A stretch of DNA of 64,000 nt, taken from Craterostigma plantagineum. Its lineage: Eukaryota > Streptophyta > Magnoliopsida > Lamiales > Linderniaceae. Within the stretch, counting starts at the first letter, position 1, and each line of letters starts with the position of its first letter. The stretch is from the NCBI GenBank assembly GCA_027422505.1, contig JAPQWV010000018.1, positions 12,728,001-12,792,000 on the forward strand, in the 5' to 3' direction. A program made the translations under genes and the position numbers. The notes under the pieces were generated by a model, which was given only the letters and a program-made list of their open reading frames with translations, made no database searches and was not told the DNA's origin. Below are positions 44,296 through 56,580 of the stretch, piece after piece.

Positions 44296-47200
44296 ATGGG
44301 GAGGGGAAAAAGGGAATCGGGGATCGTTATCTTATCGTCGGATGATGAAGGTGAAGCTAAGCGAATCCCGCCGGAGAAAAGCAACCGCGGAAGGTTAACC
44401 AAGTCAGCGCCTGGTAGAAATAATTCTAAGAGGGCTAAGAGAGCTTCAACCTCTAGCGACCGTTTGCGTGAAGTTTCAAATGGATTTGATGAGGTACGTC
44501 GCATTTCGTCATAAATGATATGAAGTACATTTCTGGCATGTGTTTTAAGCTAGTATAGTTCAAGGTAGTTTCTGGCATATGTCGTAAAGAATATGATCAT
44601 ATATCTTGCATAATTTGTTTAAGGTCAAAAGATTTTGTGAGGAATTCGATAGAGGGTTTACACAGTTCAAGGTAACATCTGGTACGCCGTTACTTATATT
44701 TTTTGTTGGGAGATTGCATTTTCTCTCTTTGCAAATTGAGACTGTCTTTGATGTTTAATTTTTGTATCATTCGTCTTGGTTGTAATGCCACATAGATACT
44801 GGAAGTAACAGCCTATGGGTTGAAAAGTACAAGCCAACTTGTTTGGAGGAGCTAGCCGTTCACAAAAAGAAGGTACGGATTATGGACTTACAAAATTTTG
44901 ATAGTGTGCATCGATTTTGCATTGTCAGTCAATTAAGATGACACCTATGAATTCTTGTTTTGCAGGTTGAAGAAGTTAAAACATGGTTTGAGGGGAAGCT
45001 CAAAAACTCTAAGGTTTCTATTTAATAATATTCTCCTCTTCTTGATTTAAATGTAATCTCTTGCCTATAAAGCGAATGCTTTTTGTTAGCACACATCTGA
45101 CTTACACATTTGTGAGGCACAGTCATTCTTCTTGGAAAGGTGTAATGATTCACATTATTCGCAGGATACATTTGGTAATGTGATCCTTATGTCTGGGCAA
45201 GCTGGAGTTGGCAAATCGGTGTGTCTTGTCAAGTTTCTATTTAACTGCATTGATCAATTTAAATAAATAAAGACCTATAACTTGGTCCATTTATCTTAGG
45301 TTCTTCTAATTTCTTGAATGGTTCTTATCCAACCTTGCACAACAGGCTACCATTCATGCCATTGCGTGCCATTTTGGAGCTGAAGTGCATGAATGGAACA
45401 CTCCTACCCCTACGTTATGGTCAGAACACCTGCACTATAATTCAGATGCTTACAGTCAAGCAGGTATATATTTTCTCCCTAAGATTTAAAATGGATGTAT
45501 TATGCATCTGGCGAGTTGATAATCGGGTCCAAACCCTGGAATGTACAGCAGTGTTAGTGGTTCTTCGTTTAACATCTCCAATCAGACCACCAATGCAAAT
45601 AAAAACTGCCCCAACTCTTAGCTATGTTTGGGACTTTAAGCCTGAGACCGACATGTTATTCGTTAATATTAGTTGAACTTTTTTTGCCTCATGCACTTCT
45701 TGTGATGATTCAGTGATAGTTATGACTTCTTTGATCATATTTTATGTCACTTTTGCCTTTATTTATACTAGCTCATTTGTGGTTCTGAACCAGGGATACG
45801 CTATATCTCAAAGTTGGATGAATTTGAGAGTTTTGTTGAAAAGATAAGAAAATATGGATTAGTTCCGTCGTCCTTGGGCAGAGCTTCTCCAAAATATGTT
45901 ATTCTGTTGATTGATGATCTCCCTGCAGTGAATGGGAAGGTTGCATTTGGGAGACTTAATCGAAGCTTACATCTTCTTTTGCAATCTGTTCGTCTTCCGA
46001 CAGCCATATTGTTCAATGACTTAAGCAGATCTGAATCTGCTGACAATTATAACCGGTACTTCGAAGAACTCCAGTCGTCTCTACAGCATGCTGGGGCTTG
46101 TAAGGTTGCTTTCCCACTAATCTCTGTAATATATTACATGTCTTTTGTTTCGATATCTTTGCAGTAACTATGCCATTTCTCTTAGGTGATGCTTAATCCA
46201 ATTACAGTTAATTCAATCAGAAAAACACTTTCAAGGATATGTAGAATGGAACAAGTTGAAGTGAGTGATGAACAGATTGATGCTATAGCAAAAGCCAGTG
46301 AAGGAGATATTAGAAACGCAATTACATCTTTACAGTACATCTGTCGGAAAACCAGTCTGGTACATTCTACAATGGCTCGAGAGAGCCTTTTCGATCGTCC
46401 TAGAGATAACGGCGATGAGACGAGTCATTTATATGATGGGATCTCACAAGTTGGAAAAGATGCTACACTATCTCTTTTCCATGCTTTGGGCAAATTTTTG
46501 CATAACAAAAGAGATTCTGGAAGCACAGCCACATCAGGTCACTCAGACAATATTTTCTTTGAATTTTGTGAATTGTTTTTGCAAAAAAGCGTGCTTGCAT
46601 ATACTGTGTATGAAAAGTCCTTTTGTTGCAATGATGAGGACATTTATCTTAGTGAAGACCATTACTTTTGAATAATTATGGTATTCAAATCTTGATGTAG
46701 AGAGCAACGGTATTCTTCTTAAAGAGAAATATCAGAGGAGTCTTCTTAGAATGGATGCTCCAGAGGTGGTACTATCTCAGGCACATGGACAAGCAAGGCC
46801 TATAACTGATTTTCTCCATGAAAATAGTAAGATTGCTGTCATTATCTTATTCAGCATTCTGCCCTTATTGATCTCCTTGGGCGAGCCTGAAGGCATCTTG
46901 ACACAGCTGTTAACCTTAATTTATGTAAACTAATTACATCTTTGGATTGATAATTTGCCAAATGGCCCTAACATTCATTCTTTCCGTTCTCCTGTCCAAA
47001 ACGTCGACTGCATATAATACTCGCGATTAAATATTCTTTAAATTTTGGTTCTTTTACAGTATTAGATTTTGTGGGTCAGGAGGCCATCGATGATGCTTCG
47101 GTCATTGCTGCATATTTGAGCGATACCGATTTGCTTCTTTCCCCATTTGGTGGAACTTTGACTCAGAACTTCAACACTGAGAAACTAATGCAATCTTTCG

Positions 47201-47979
47201 CTGCTTCAGTTGCTGCACGTGGTGTATTATTTGGGAACGCACATCCGATGTCTGCTAGGTATAAGTCCAATGCCCCAGGAGATTGTTTCTGAATTTGTCC
47301 TTAGGTATTTCTTTTTATATCACAGTTGCTTATTCTTGTTTTTTTTTTCAGGTGGCATTGTATTCGATGTCCAATGCTGTGGAAGGTTGAGCAATCAATG
47401 CGGCAGAATAAGGTAAGCATCCTAATTAGGGATGATCCTGTGTTTCACAATGTGAAAAATATTTCTCCTGCTATTTTGTATGTTCCCCTATGGTTGCTTG
47501 CTAAACATAATTTCTTTGGGGAATTTGGTACCTATACAAATAAAGAAATAGCATTATGATCTACTCTCCTTGTTGTAATAATGCATGCATGTTATGGGAA
47601 AGAAGCAAGTTGGGTAACTTCTGATGTTGTCTTGTTATGTGTTGTGTCCAATGCTGATACTCTTTCAAGCCCCAGTATATCCTTCGAATTACAGTTCTTT
47701 AGAATTTGACATTTCAGTATCGAACGCTGATCTTTTGCATGATCTGTGTTTGATTGAACTGCTGACTTGCAGCATCAGATTATGAGTCAAAGGAGAAACT
47801 TTGGTAGTGGTCTTGACTTGAATAATTTTACTGTAATTGCAACCGAGTTTAAACCTGCACATAGCTGGCTTGGACATGAGGCATCTGAAGAGCATCAACT
47901 TGTGTATAATGAGGATGAAGAAGATGGGATGAGCCTGAATGAGATGCTTTGTGATGACGATGAAATAGAAGATTGGTAA
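44296..47979 (+). CDS. RAD17: RAD17 cell-cycle checkpoint clamp loader
   Basis: AAA+ subunit that with RFC2-5 loads the 9-1-1 clamp at damaged DNA in the nucleus. Twelve exons: 44296-44493, 44624-44681, 44796-44872, 44966-45013, 45165-45218, 45346-45463, 45794-46104, 46186-46537, 46701-46826, 47060-47258, 47352-47412, 47773-47979. All are in frame, giving 602 residues, near the size of Arabidopsis RAD17. Motifs: WVEKYKPTCLEELAVHKKK (the RFC-box-like start), Walker A GQAGVGKSATIHAIA, EVHEWNTPTP, Walker B region VILLIDDLP, DIRNAITSLQ (sensor 2 type), LSLFHALGKFLHNKR, and an acidic C-terminus ending DEIEDW. The donor of exon 2 is chosen at 44681 (GTACGC) because the nearer GTAACA breaks the frame. 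Looks functional. Confidence 0.93.
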
Positions 47980-48136
47980 ATGTTTAATGACGGATGGTTT
48001 TGAGTTATCTGTAAATATCTGGGATGCATTATTTTCTTAATTTTGAAGATCGTTTGTCTATTTGGAAGGTCCAGGACCAACCGACTCGAAATCAGTTCGA
48101 CTCGTTTTCACCTGTCTTATAGGGCATCGTTATGAC

Positions 48137-48679
48137 TAGTACTGTCAATGGGCCGGGCTGGCCCGCCGCCCGCCGCCCGCCAAAGCCCGCCATTTGGCGG
48201 GGCGGGGCGAGCTGGCCCGCCATGTAGCGGGCGGGCCAGGCCCGGCTGCTTAAAATTTTTTTAAAATTTTTATTTTTAATTTTATACTTTAATTTATTAT
48301 ATATTTTTTAGTTAATAAAGGTATTTATTAATATATTATGGATAACCAACATATAATTATATATATATATAATATATATGAGTTAATTATGGTCTAATTA
48401 ATAAATCATTAACTATAACATAAAATTAATTATATATTTATCAATAGATGTAGTTAATTATGGTCTAATTAATGAATTATTAACTATAAAATTAATATAT
48501 TTTAAATATAATATATAACCTTAATTAATAAACCTAGGGCAGGCTCGCCCTGCCAAGCCCGCGGGCTGGCTTGTTTCGGGCCCACTCCTTGGCGGGCCTA
48601 AAAAATTGCAGCCCGGCCCGTCCTTTTGGAGAGGCGGGGTAAGGCAGCCCGCGGGCCACGGACCGAATTGACGGTACTA
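48137..48679. mobile_element. hAT-type MITE with GGCCCG-rich ends, 543 bp
   Basis: Ends TAGTACTGTCAAT and ATTGACGGTACTA are inverted repeats, extended inward by GC-rich blocks of GGCCCGCC units, with an AT-rich centre. The flanking octamers GTTATGAC (48129-48136) and GTTATGAT (48680-48687) match at 7 of 8 bases, the target size of hAT elements. It lies 160 bp past the RAD17 stop. Confidence 0.88.
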
Positions 48680-48770
48680 GTTATGATGAAAACATTTACA
48701 ATGTAAATAAAATAGAAAATGAAAATGGGAAAAGTCGTTGAAGATGAATAACGGCATAGTATTTGACATT

Positions 48771-49041
48771 AGGGGTGTAAATGAGCTGCGCCCGAACTTA
48801 ATAAAATTCCGTTTGAGCTCGAATCAGTTAAATACATTAAAGTTCAGTTCGGCTCGATAAGCTTAGCATACTTCAGAGGTATTTGAGCTCGAATTCGGTA
48901 TCTATTATTAAAATAAATGTTATTTAATATAAATATAAATATTTAGTATATCAAAAGTTAAAATGGTAGGCTCGATAAGAACTCGACGAGCCACGAGCCC
49001 ATATATGATAAACTCGAAGCTCGGCTTGTTTACACCCTAAT
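48771..49041. mobile_element. hAT-like MITE, TAGGGGTGTAAA family
   Basis: Ends TAGGGGTGTAAATGAGC and GCTTGTTTACACCCTA form the widespread plant inverted repeat built around GAGCTCG phrases. About 270 bp, AT-rich centre. Flanking octamers are not clearly equal, so the insertion is old or the exact end is off by a base or two. Confidence 0.8.
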
Positions 49042-49316
49042 AATGACACTGAGATACAGAGAGAGAAGGCTCAGTTTGAATCGAATCTGAACCGTCAACG
49101 TCGGCTATGGGACGACCACGACTTCATGAATCCTACCACCACTAGGTTAGACTTGTGGGCGGACAGAGATAGAGATTCAAATCAATAAATATACAACATC
49201 ACATAAGTAAAGCAGAAAAAGAAAAAAAAAACTCGAATCACCATTTTCATTCGAACAAAAAAAAAACGCAACCGAAGAAATCCATCCACCGTCACCTTCT
49301 TCGTCACGACAAAAAA

Positions 49317-51580
49317 CTAACCACCCCCCGACGACTCGCCGACGTCCACAATCCTCGACAACGCCTCTTCGCCAGCCAAATTCTTCTTCCCCCTTCGGCC
49401 CGCCGAGCAGCGTTCCACCGCCCCATCCAACCTCTCCACCCAAACGTCGAAATCCACAGCGTAAGGCGTCCCGCAAATACCGTCCACGTAATCCGCAAAC
49501 CCCTTCAGAACGGGTGAAACCCCACCCAAGTGCGCCTGCAAAGCGCGCTTTCCCCACCGCTTCTCCCTCCACTTCAGCGCAGACTCTATCGAATCGACCC
49601 GCCCCGTCGACCCGCCCGTCAAGAAATAGATTAAGTAGACGAGGCTCTCCGCGTCCGAGGAAGGACAAAGCTTCCCGTTTCGCAAGGCGTGCGCCGACGA
49701 AAACTGCAGGTTCAAAGGCGGGCTGTCCCTTTCCTCCAAGACGGCCCTTCCCCACGAGACGACGACGTATACGTCGTCGATTCGTATGACATTCTCGGGG
49801 CGCAAGTCGCCGTGGAGGACGTTCGCTGACCTGGCGCTCCTCAGGGCAGCCAGGCAATCCCTGCAGCAGCGTATGGCTTCTTCGGGCAGTAAAGGCCCGC
49901 GGCGGGCAGTTATCGAGGCCAGCGTTTCGCCGATCGGGCAGGTGGCGAGGATTGGGGTCCCACATAGAGGGTGTTCGCAGAGCCCCTTCGGGCTATCTTT
50001 ATCGCAGGGCGGGCCCGAGTGGGCGATTCTGCCCGAGGATACGATCTCGGGCAGGTGCTTGCTGTTCACGCCATTTTGTCTGAAGATGTTCAGCACTTTT
50101 GTCTGACGCTGAACTTGGTACCATAGGTTCATGTCTTCCCAGGACGGTTCCAGGCGGGAAGTGTGGGCCCCAACGTGTAAGGTTAGGAACTGCTGAGAAG
50201 CGCATTCTTCTTCGGTGGATGCGATGTATGAGCAGTTATCTCCGTTTTCGAGGAATTCGTGTATTAGGAACCTCTTCGGGCCGTGGCTTTGATCTTCAAG
50301 AACGACCATTACGCCGGGCGTAAATTCCAAGCGAGGCCCTTTTCGCAAGGAATTTTGGGCGAGCTCTACGATTTCTCCGTGGTGGAATTTGTTATTATCG
50401 TCTTCTTCTTTGTAAGAAATTGGGACGTGTTCTTCGTCGTCGATGGCTCGAGTTTCGAGCCTACGATTATGGAGGCGAAGGCTGTGGTTAGCTGCGAGCG
50501 AAGCTACAGATTTCTTCGGAGGTCCAATCCATGGAATCATAGAGTAGAACATGGCTAAGAGTATATGCAAGCATCCCAAATCTCCCCAATTCACGTTTCC
50601 CAGCTTGTTCCAAATCTGATCGGCGGGGGACACGCTGATGTCGGCATAATCTGTCATCCAATCGGCGATCGATCGATAAGGGTCATTAAGATCGACTTCT
50701 AACTTCCCAAGATCGCCGCCTAATTTCAAAACGCCGCCGAACTTTGAGTCAAGAATGGACACGAAAACGCACTCATCAGCCGCCATACTGTGCTTTCTCA
50801 TACCCTTGTAGAGAAGTAAGTGGACGGCATACAAAAGGGCTTCGCAGATGACCGAAGGCAAAAAGACATTTTCTTGAACGGCGTTTTTCTTGAACAGAAC
50901 GAAATGGACGACTTCGTCCCAGCGAGCGTGCGAATTTACGCTGTTTTTAGACATAAGGGCTGCGCCCGAGAGCTGCGTTAGCCTTCCCCTCGAAACTGCT
51001 TTCTCGACTTTGTAAAGCTTCGAACTTGGGTACAAAAGGCACGAAACAGAGAAGGGGATTGGTTTTTTCTTGTGCCAAAACGCACGCCAAAGGCCCTCTG
51101 CTGAAGTGTATATGAAGTCTTCGAGGGATAAATATTCGTCTTCTCTGAGATTTTCCGAGGCGTACGATGGGCAAGGCATGCGTAGAAGCTGCTGAAATAA
51201 AACGCCTTCGAGGGCGTAGTCTAAGGTGCAGAGTTCTTCGGTCGAAAAGGGAGCGTTAAAGGGGCGTTCGTGTAATTTCTCCTTAACCCATTGTTCTAAG
51301 CGTTCGGCGAATAAGTTGACGTCGGTTAGTTTTGCTGAGTATTCCTTGAGAACTCTGTGAACCCTTTTCGAAGATGGCGCGAGTTTTTTGCTCGAAGTGG
51401 TTGATGTAGAACGGATAGAAGCAGCTGTATTTTGATGAAATATGCTATGAATTAGATTCTATGGAAGGGATTCGAAGTTCTGAAAAAACGTTTAACGTCT
51501 AGTACGATTAGCATCTTCATTGGAAGATGTGAAATAAAATCGTGGGAACTTACCCGATCCATTTTTCCGGAAACTTCCAT
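49317..51580 (-). CDS. Plant protein-kinase-like protein, probable pseudokinase
   Basis: Two exons: 51580-51554 (nine codons, MEVSGKMDR, donor GTAAGT) and 51458-49317, together 722 residues; exon 1 is inferred. The large N-terminal part (residues about 60-480) shows no known domain, includes LEVDLNDPYRSIADWMTDYA, and has an acidic linker (YKEEDDNN). A kinase-like C-lobe follows (residues about 500-690): the catalytic loop reads LHGDLRPENVI, retaining Asp and Asn, but the expected DFG is VVSWG, so the metal-binding Asp is absent. A clear glycine-rich loop was not seen. The family is plant-specific, and its substrate, if any, is unknown. GC content is far higher in the 3' third than in the rest. 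Confidence 0.82.
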
Positions 51581-51892
51581 CCAAACTAGGGCCGGGCGAT
51601 GAGTCAGAATTGTTTTTCTGAATACCTATGGAGAAAAGCAAACGAATGTTGTCTAAATGAAGCGCTCGAAAGTTTCGAATTGGACGATTTTAATGCAAAA
51701 TCATGTAATGAAGCAAAGTGAAAATCTCCAGCCAAAGCCATGAAGGAAATACATTTCTAAAGCATTATTACAGCATTCAGAAGTCTATTACCAACCTCAG
51801 AAGTGAAATCAGAGTTCTACCATGATTTTTTCTCGACAAAGACCCTTAAATTCAAGATTTGATGTTGACTCATCACATAAATCACTCTCAAG

Positions 51893-52637
51893 TAGGGGTG
51901 GGATCGGGTCGGGTTTTTCGGGTTTCGAGTTATTCGGGTCGGGTACCCGATAATATCGGGTAGTGAATTTGATACCCGATCCCGACCCGATCAAATGCGG
52001 GTATCCGATTTTCGGGTACCCGAAACCCGTCGGGTACCCGCGGGTCGGGTTCGGGTTTTTTATATATTTTTTTAAATTAGTTAAAAAGATGGGATGTGGG
52101 ATTCGAACCCACCTCACGTGGGATGCAAGCACTTACAGCTTCTGCTTCAACCACTGTGCCAGACGATTTTTGATTAATATTCTATGTAACCTCTTCTAGT
52201 ACTGTAAGTAAGCGCGTCAGTTTCTATGGATTCTTTGTCCCACATCGATTGTGCACCCCTGTTGTAGGTGAAAATATTTCTATATAAACCTACTACGACA
52301 ATGTTACCAATACTGAATCAGACAACTAGCCATTTAATTAAAGTGGCGGGTGCGAGTTGGATTTTAAGTTAAAATTTTTATATAAATAATTCCAACTAAT
52401 TGTCTGTTTAATTTTATTAAATGACTGATTAGTTAATTAAATTTTTTTTATATGTCGGGTACCCGATCGGGTAAATCGGGTAGCAATATGCTATCCGATA
52501 CCCGACCCGATATACATAGTCGGATATCGGGTTTAAACCCGATACCCGACATCTAACCCGATTTTTCTTTCGATCGGGTTAAAACCCGATCGGGTCGGGT
52601 CGGATATCCGAAATCCGAATCCGAATGCCCACCCCTA
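51893..52637. mobile_element. hAT MITE, 745 bp, carrying a tRNA-like sequence
   Basis: Ends TAGGGGTGGGATCGGG and CCACCCCTA are inverted repeats. The flanking octamers CTCTCAAG (51885-51892 and 52638-52645) are identical, which fixes the borders and the hAT-type target size. The arms are built from CGGGTACCCGA and ATCGGGT phrases. The centre holds a tRNA-like segment. It sits upstream of the kinase-like gene start (51580). Confidence 0.93.
52090..52168 (-). ncRNA. tRNA-like / SINE-like segment with A and B boxes
   Basis: On the minus strand TGGCACAGTGGTTGAAGC matches an RNA polymerase III A box and D-arm, and GTGGGTTCGAATCCCAC forms a perfect T-arm with a B box, about 30 bases apart. A T-run (ATCTTTTTAAC) follows as a possible polymerase III stop. 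The acceptor stem does not pair, so this is a tRNA relic or SINE head, not a working tRNA gene. Confidence 0.55.
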
Positions 52638-52645
52638 CTCTCAAG

Positions 52646-53479
52646 TCTCAATACGACTTCGTTTTATCATCTTTCCGTTACAGCAAACAATCGAACTACT
52701 ACAGAAACTGCTATTTTCTTCACATAAAACAGCAAAAATACTTCTGAACGAATGGCCACAAACAAAGTCAAGTAAATACGAACTAATCTCATCATGTAAT
52801 AACGTGCGCAGACCAATGCATAAGGAAAGAGGGAGCAAAATCAGAACTAACCCAGCCTCATTTCGAAAGTCGATACTACAATAATCTCAAAAGCGAGGAG
52901 CTTTCACAGCTCAGCATAGAAATACGCCGACAAATTTCAACTTGGGACATTTCAGAAACTCCATTACAGCTCCACGGCGGAGCATTAGGACAATGCGTGC
53001 CCCAAGTAACTAGCAAAAGCACACAAAAAGAGCGATAGAAACAGATCTTGAAGCTAGACAAGAGAAAGGGGGTTAGTGGGCTTTGGTAACGAAAACCGAC
53101 ATTGTTCAATTGCTCTTGAAAAAGGGAATAATCGAAAGGTGGGTGGTTTGAATGATGATGTTGATAGAGCCTCTTACAAGTTGGGCATTCTTTAAGCTTA
53201 TGTGGTTGTCGTTTGCTTTTGTTTACATGCGCTTTGCTTCCCTTTGTCTGCTCTCTTCTCACGAGCACAACACTGTCTTTTATTTTTTATTCTTTTTTTA
53301 TAGCAATGATCAATATAGTGAAAAAATAGCTAGGAATAATTTGGCCACAGGGAAAGGAACAATCTTGCATCGTGGTCTAGGTTACCCACTTCATTGAGAA
53401 ATTGCATATGTTTTCTCTTGGAAATTATACATCTCTATTAATTTTTTTTCAAGGAATTAATTTTTTGTTTTTATTACAA
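52646..53479. other. Intergenic stretch, no recognised gene
   Basis: A minus-strand frame at 52876-53268 (KLKECPTCKRLYQ near its start) is open for 130 codons but has no recognised domain and ordinary base composition. I do not call it a gene. The remainder is noncoding. Confidence 0.4.
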
Positions 53480-54290
53480 TTCTTTATTGGGGATTCAACA
53501 CATAAATACCTATCAGTAAACTTAAAAGCCAAATCAGTACCTTGTCAGGATTATTTTATACTGAGGTACCCATTTGAAACATTTATTGCTCATAGGTACC
53601 AAACTGATCATTATACCATTGCTAAAACTGTTTTACTACATCATTTACCTGGGTTTCTTATTTCAGCTTACGTTCGTTCTTAAAAAAAAAAATTCGTACA
53701 CCAGAGGAAACCCAAATCGTGCGACCTTCTTCCCGAAATCGACCCGTGTTTGTTTTGCTTCAGATTCCTCATCATTAGGTTCTCACTTCCTCGTGGTATT
53801 CGCCATCTGAAATCGACATTCTTCCCAAAAAGGTATGTCATTCGCCTTCGGAAATCATCGTGGTATTTCGTCTTGGTGGGTTTTCGGTTACTTGTGGAGA
53901 ATCAATAGGCTTGTCTCTAGTTTGTCTTTGCCGTTATTCTTTGAGTTTAAGCATTTTCGGTTAATGTTCGTAACAATTTCTGCTGTTTTTTGAATGCATC
54001 GATTTGTTGTTCGATTTGGATTTCGAGTGGTTCAATTTAGTGTGGTAGATTTGTGCGTGTTTTCTCGAATGGGTTGATTTGCTGTGGTCGATTTGGGTAT
54101 TTTCGAATGGTTCAATTTACTGTGGTCGATTTGGCCGTTTTCGAATGGGTCGATTTGAGTTTTTTCGAATTGGGTCAATTTGTTTTGGTACTACATGATC
54201 ACTTATTTGGTACCATCTGTTTGGGAAATTGGTACGCCGTGTGTATATGAAATGGTCCTGCTTCTTAACAGTTTTGTTTTTTTTGCAGAA

Positions 54291-54412
54291 ATGCCTCCGC
54301 GGAACAAATCTGAGCTTTCTTCCAGGTGTCATCCTGTGTTCTTTCGATCTACGTTCGGAATCCGATGGCCTCGCATAAGATGATCTGGGCCGCTAGAGCA
54401 TTCGTAAGTTTT
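54291..54412 (+). pseudogene. N-terminal fragment of DUF1985-type transposon gene
   Basis: After an intron-like TTTTTGCAG, an ATG begins MPPRNKSELSSRCHPVFF. The gene at 13690 begins with a comparable basic stretch followed by the same SRCHP motif, also after an intron-like 3' end. This ties the 4.1-kb MULE to the DUF1985/Ulp1 family. The frame ends soon after and the remaining domains are missing. Confidence 0.5.
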
Positions 54413-54764
54413 AACATTTTGTGCATATTCCGTCGACTGTGTTGCAGTTCTGCGTTAATGTCGTGTTTATATTGTGCAGGCTCATTTTCTGACGAATTAT
54501 TGGGCATGGAAGTATGAGTATCTATGTAAGAAGACCGTTGATCCAGAGTTTAACCGGCCCCTAATTTGGTGATGTGGACTGTTTGGAGATTTTGTTGTTT
54601 AAGTTCAGTTATTTGACTTGAGGATGAGACTATTTAGAGACTGTGCTGTTTATGTTCGTTAAGTTATTTGTCATGGGGATGAGACAGTTTGGAGACTCAG
54701 TGATGTCGTTTGTTGTGTAGTTCTATGAGACTTTGTCTGTGTTTTATGCAGTATCATATGTTTT

Positions 54765-55240
54765 TATATTAGCGTACCTTACCTTTTACATACTGAGTAC
54801 CATAATATGCAGGTTTTCCGTACCATTATGTACATATATAGCGTACCATAACCAGAATATATGAAGTACCTTATCTTTTATATTAGCGTACCTTATCTTT
54901 TACATCAGAGTACTATAATATGCAGGTTAACCGTACCATTATGTATATATATACAGCGTACCATAACCAGAATATATGAAGTACCTTTTATTTTATGTTA
55001 CCGTACCATATCTTTTACATAAAGAGTACCATAAGATGCAGGTTAACCGTACCATTATGCATATATATATCGTACCATAAACAGAATATATGAAGTATCT
55101 TATCTGTTGTACAATAAGGTACCTTATCTTGTACAGTAAGGTACCTTATCACTTACATATATAGTACCATAATCTGCAGGTTACCGTATCAATATCTATA
55201 CATTTATAGTACCCTAATATGCAAGTATATCGTACCATTT
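54765..55240 (+). repeat. Tandem array, unit about 115 bp, GTACC-rich
   Basis: Nearly four units share GAGTACCATAATATGCAGGTT, CCGTACCATTATG, GCGTACCATAACCAGAATAT and GAAGTACCTTATC. Every unit has five or six GTACC pentamers. Confidence 0.88.
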
Positions 55241-55959
55241 GTTATACCATCGAAAATAAATAGATTCCTAAGCGAATCGCATTGTTCTACGTGATTTGAC
55301 AATACCTAACAATAATCAAATGAATAAAAAATAATAAAAAAATTACACATGTAGGACTCACCAGATTTTTCAAATTATGTTGTAAGATGTTCTTGCTTAT
55401 ATCCTTATATTCTAATGAATCTTGGAGTTCGAAAGTTTAATTCATGCGTGTAAGGCCTAATGCACCTAATTTGATCTAAAACGTAACTAATACTCTACAT
55501 TAGTGTTTTAGGGTGGTTCCAGATGAAAAACTAATTCCTATGACCTCAAAAAATACTAACCCTAGTATGACGTATCACATATTTAAGGGACGCCGTACCT
55601 TACTTAGCTTTGTAGGGGTATCTGTTTTTTTGTTTTAAGCGTACCATCTCGAACACGATTGTAGTACCCAAAATTACATATGACATCAAACATTTTATGA
55701 AAGCCAACGACATGTCAGATGAGTTGCCTTTTTTGATTTAATACCTCGTATGTCAGAAATCTGTCCACTCATGACAGAAAAACGTCAGAAATTATCTCTT
55801 TCTTTCTCCACATCAACATCTTCTGAAATGCTTTGTTTCTGACGAAATATAGCCAAGTCTTAAATTTGAACTCTTACTTTAGTTTATACGATACCTATTT
55901 CTGAAACGATATAGTACCATCCGTGGTATGTTTAGTGTACCTTATTTGCGTTTATTACA

Positions 55960-56580
55960 GTACCTTGTTGGCTTATATTACAGTACTTTGTTGGCATATA
56001 TTACAGTACCTTGTTGACTTATACTACAGTACTTTGTTGGCATATATGCCCGTCTCTTTGTTCTCATATATTACATTACCAAACATGCATAAATTACCGT
56101 ATCAAATTTGCCTATATTACGATATCAAAATTGACATATATTACAGTACCAAATTGGCATATATTACGGTACCAAACTGGCGTATATTACAGTACCAAAT
56201 TTGCATATATTACGGAATCAAACTGGCGTATATTACAGTACCAAATTTGCATATATTACGGTACCTTGTTCGGATCATTTAGACAAAAAGAATGAGTCGT
56301 TACCAATTGACACATTTGGACAAAAGAATGACATATTGGCATCATTTAGACAAAAAGAATGAGCCATATCCTATTGACACATTTGACATATATTACAGTA
56401 CCTTGTTGGCATATAATACAGTACCTTGTTGGCATATATTACAGTACCTTGTTGGCATATATCACGGTACCTTATTGGCATTTATTATAGTACCTTGTTA
56501 TCATATATTCAGTACCAAATTGGCATATATTACAGTACCTTGTTGTCATATATTACAGTACATTGTTGGCATCATTTGGA
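55960..56580 (+). repeat. Tandem arrays, unit about 23-24 bp (ATATTACAGTACCTTGTTGGC)
   Basis: Two blocks (55960-56270 and 56385-56575) of units ATATTACAGTACC followed by TTGTTGGC or AAATTGGC, interrupted by a segment with ACAAAAAGAATGA repeats (56275-56385). Phased Tyr/Ile-rich frames are compositional. Confidence 0.9.

Noticed and set aside
49514..50323. Plus-strand GC-rich frames opposite the kinase-like gene
   Set aside because: Shadows of the GC-rich coding strand; the minus-strand frame is 714 codons and matches a kinase-like fold.
52876..53268. 130-codon minus-strand frame with a CPTC motif
   Set aside because: No recognised domain, no splice context, and length is possible by chance; kept only as an unassigned stretch.
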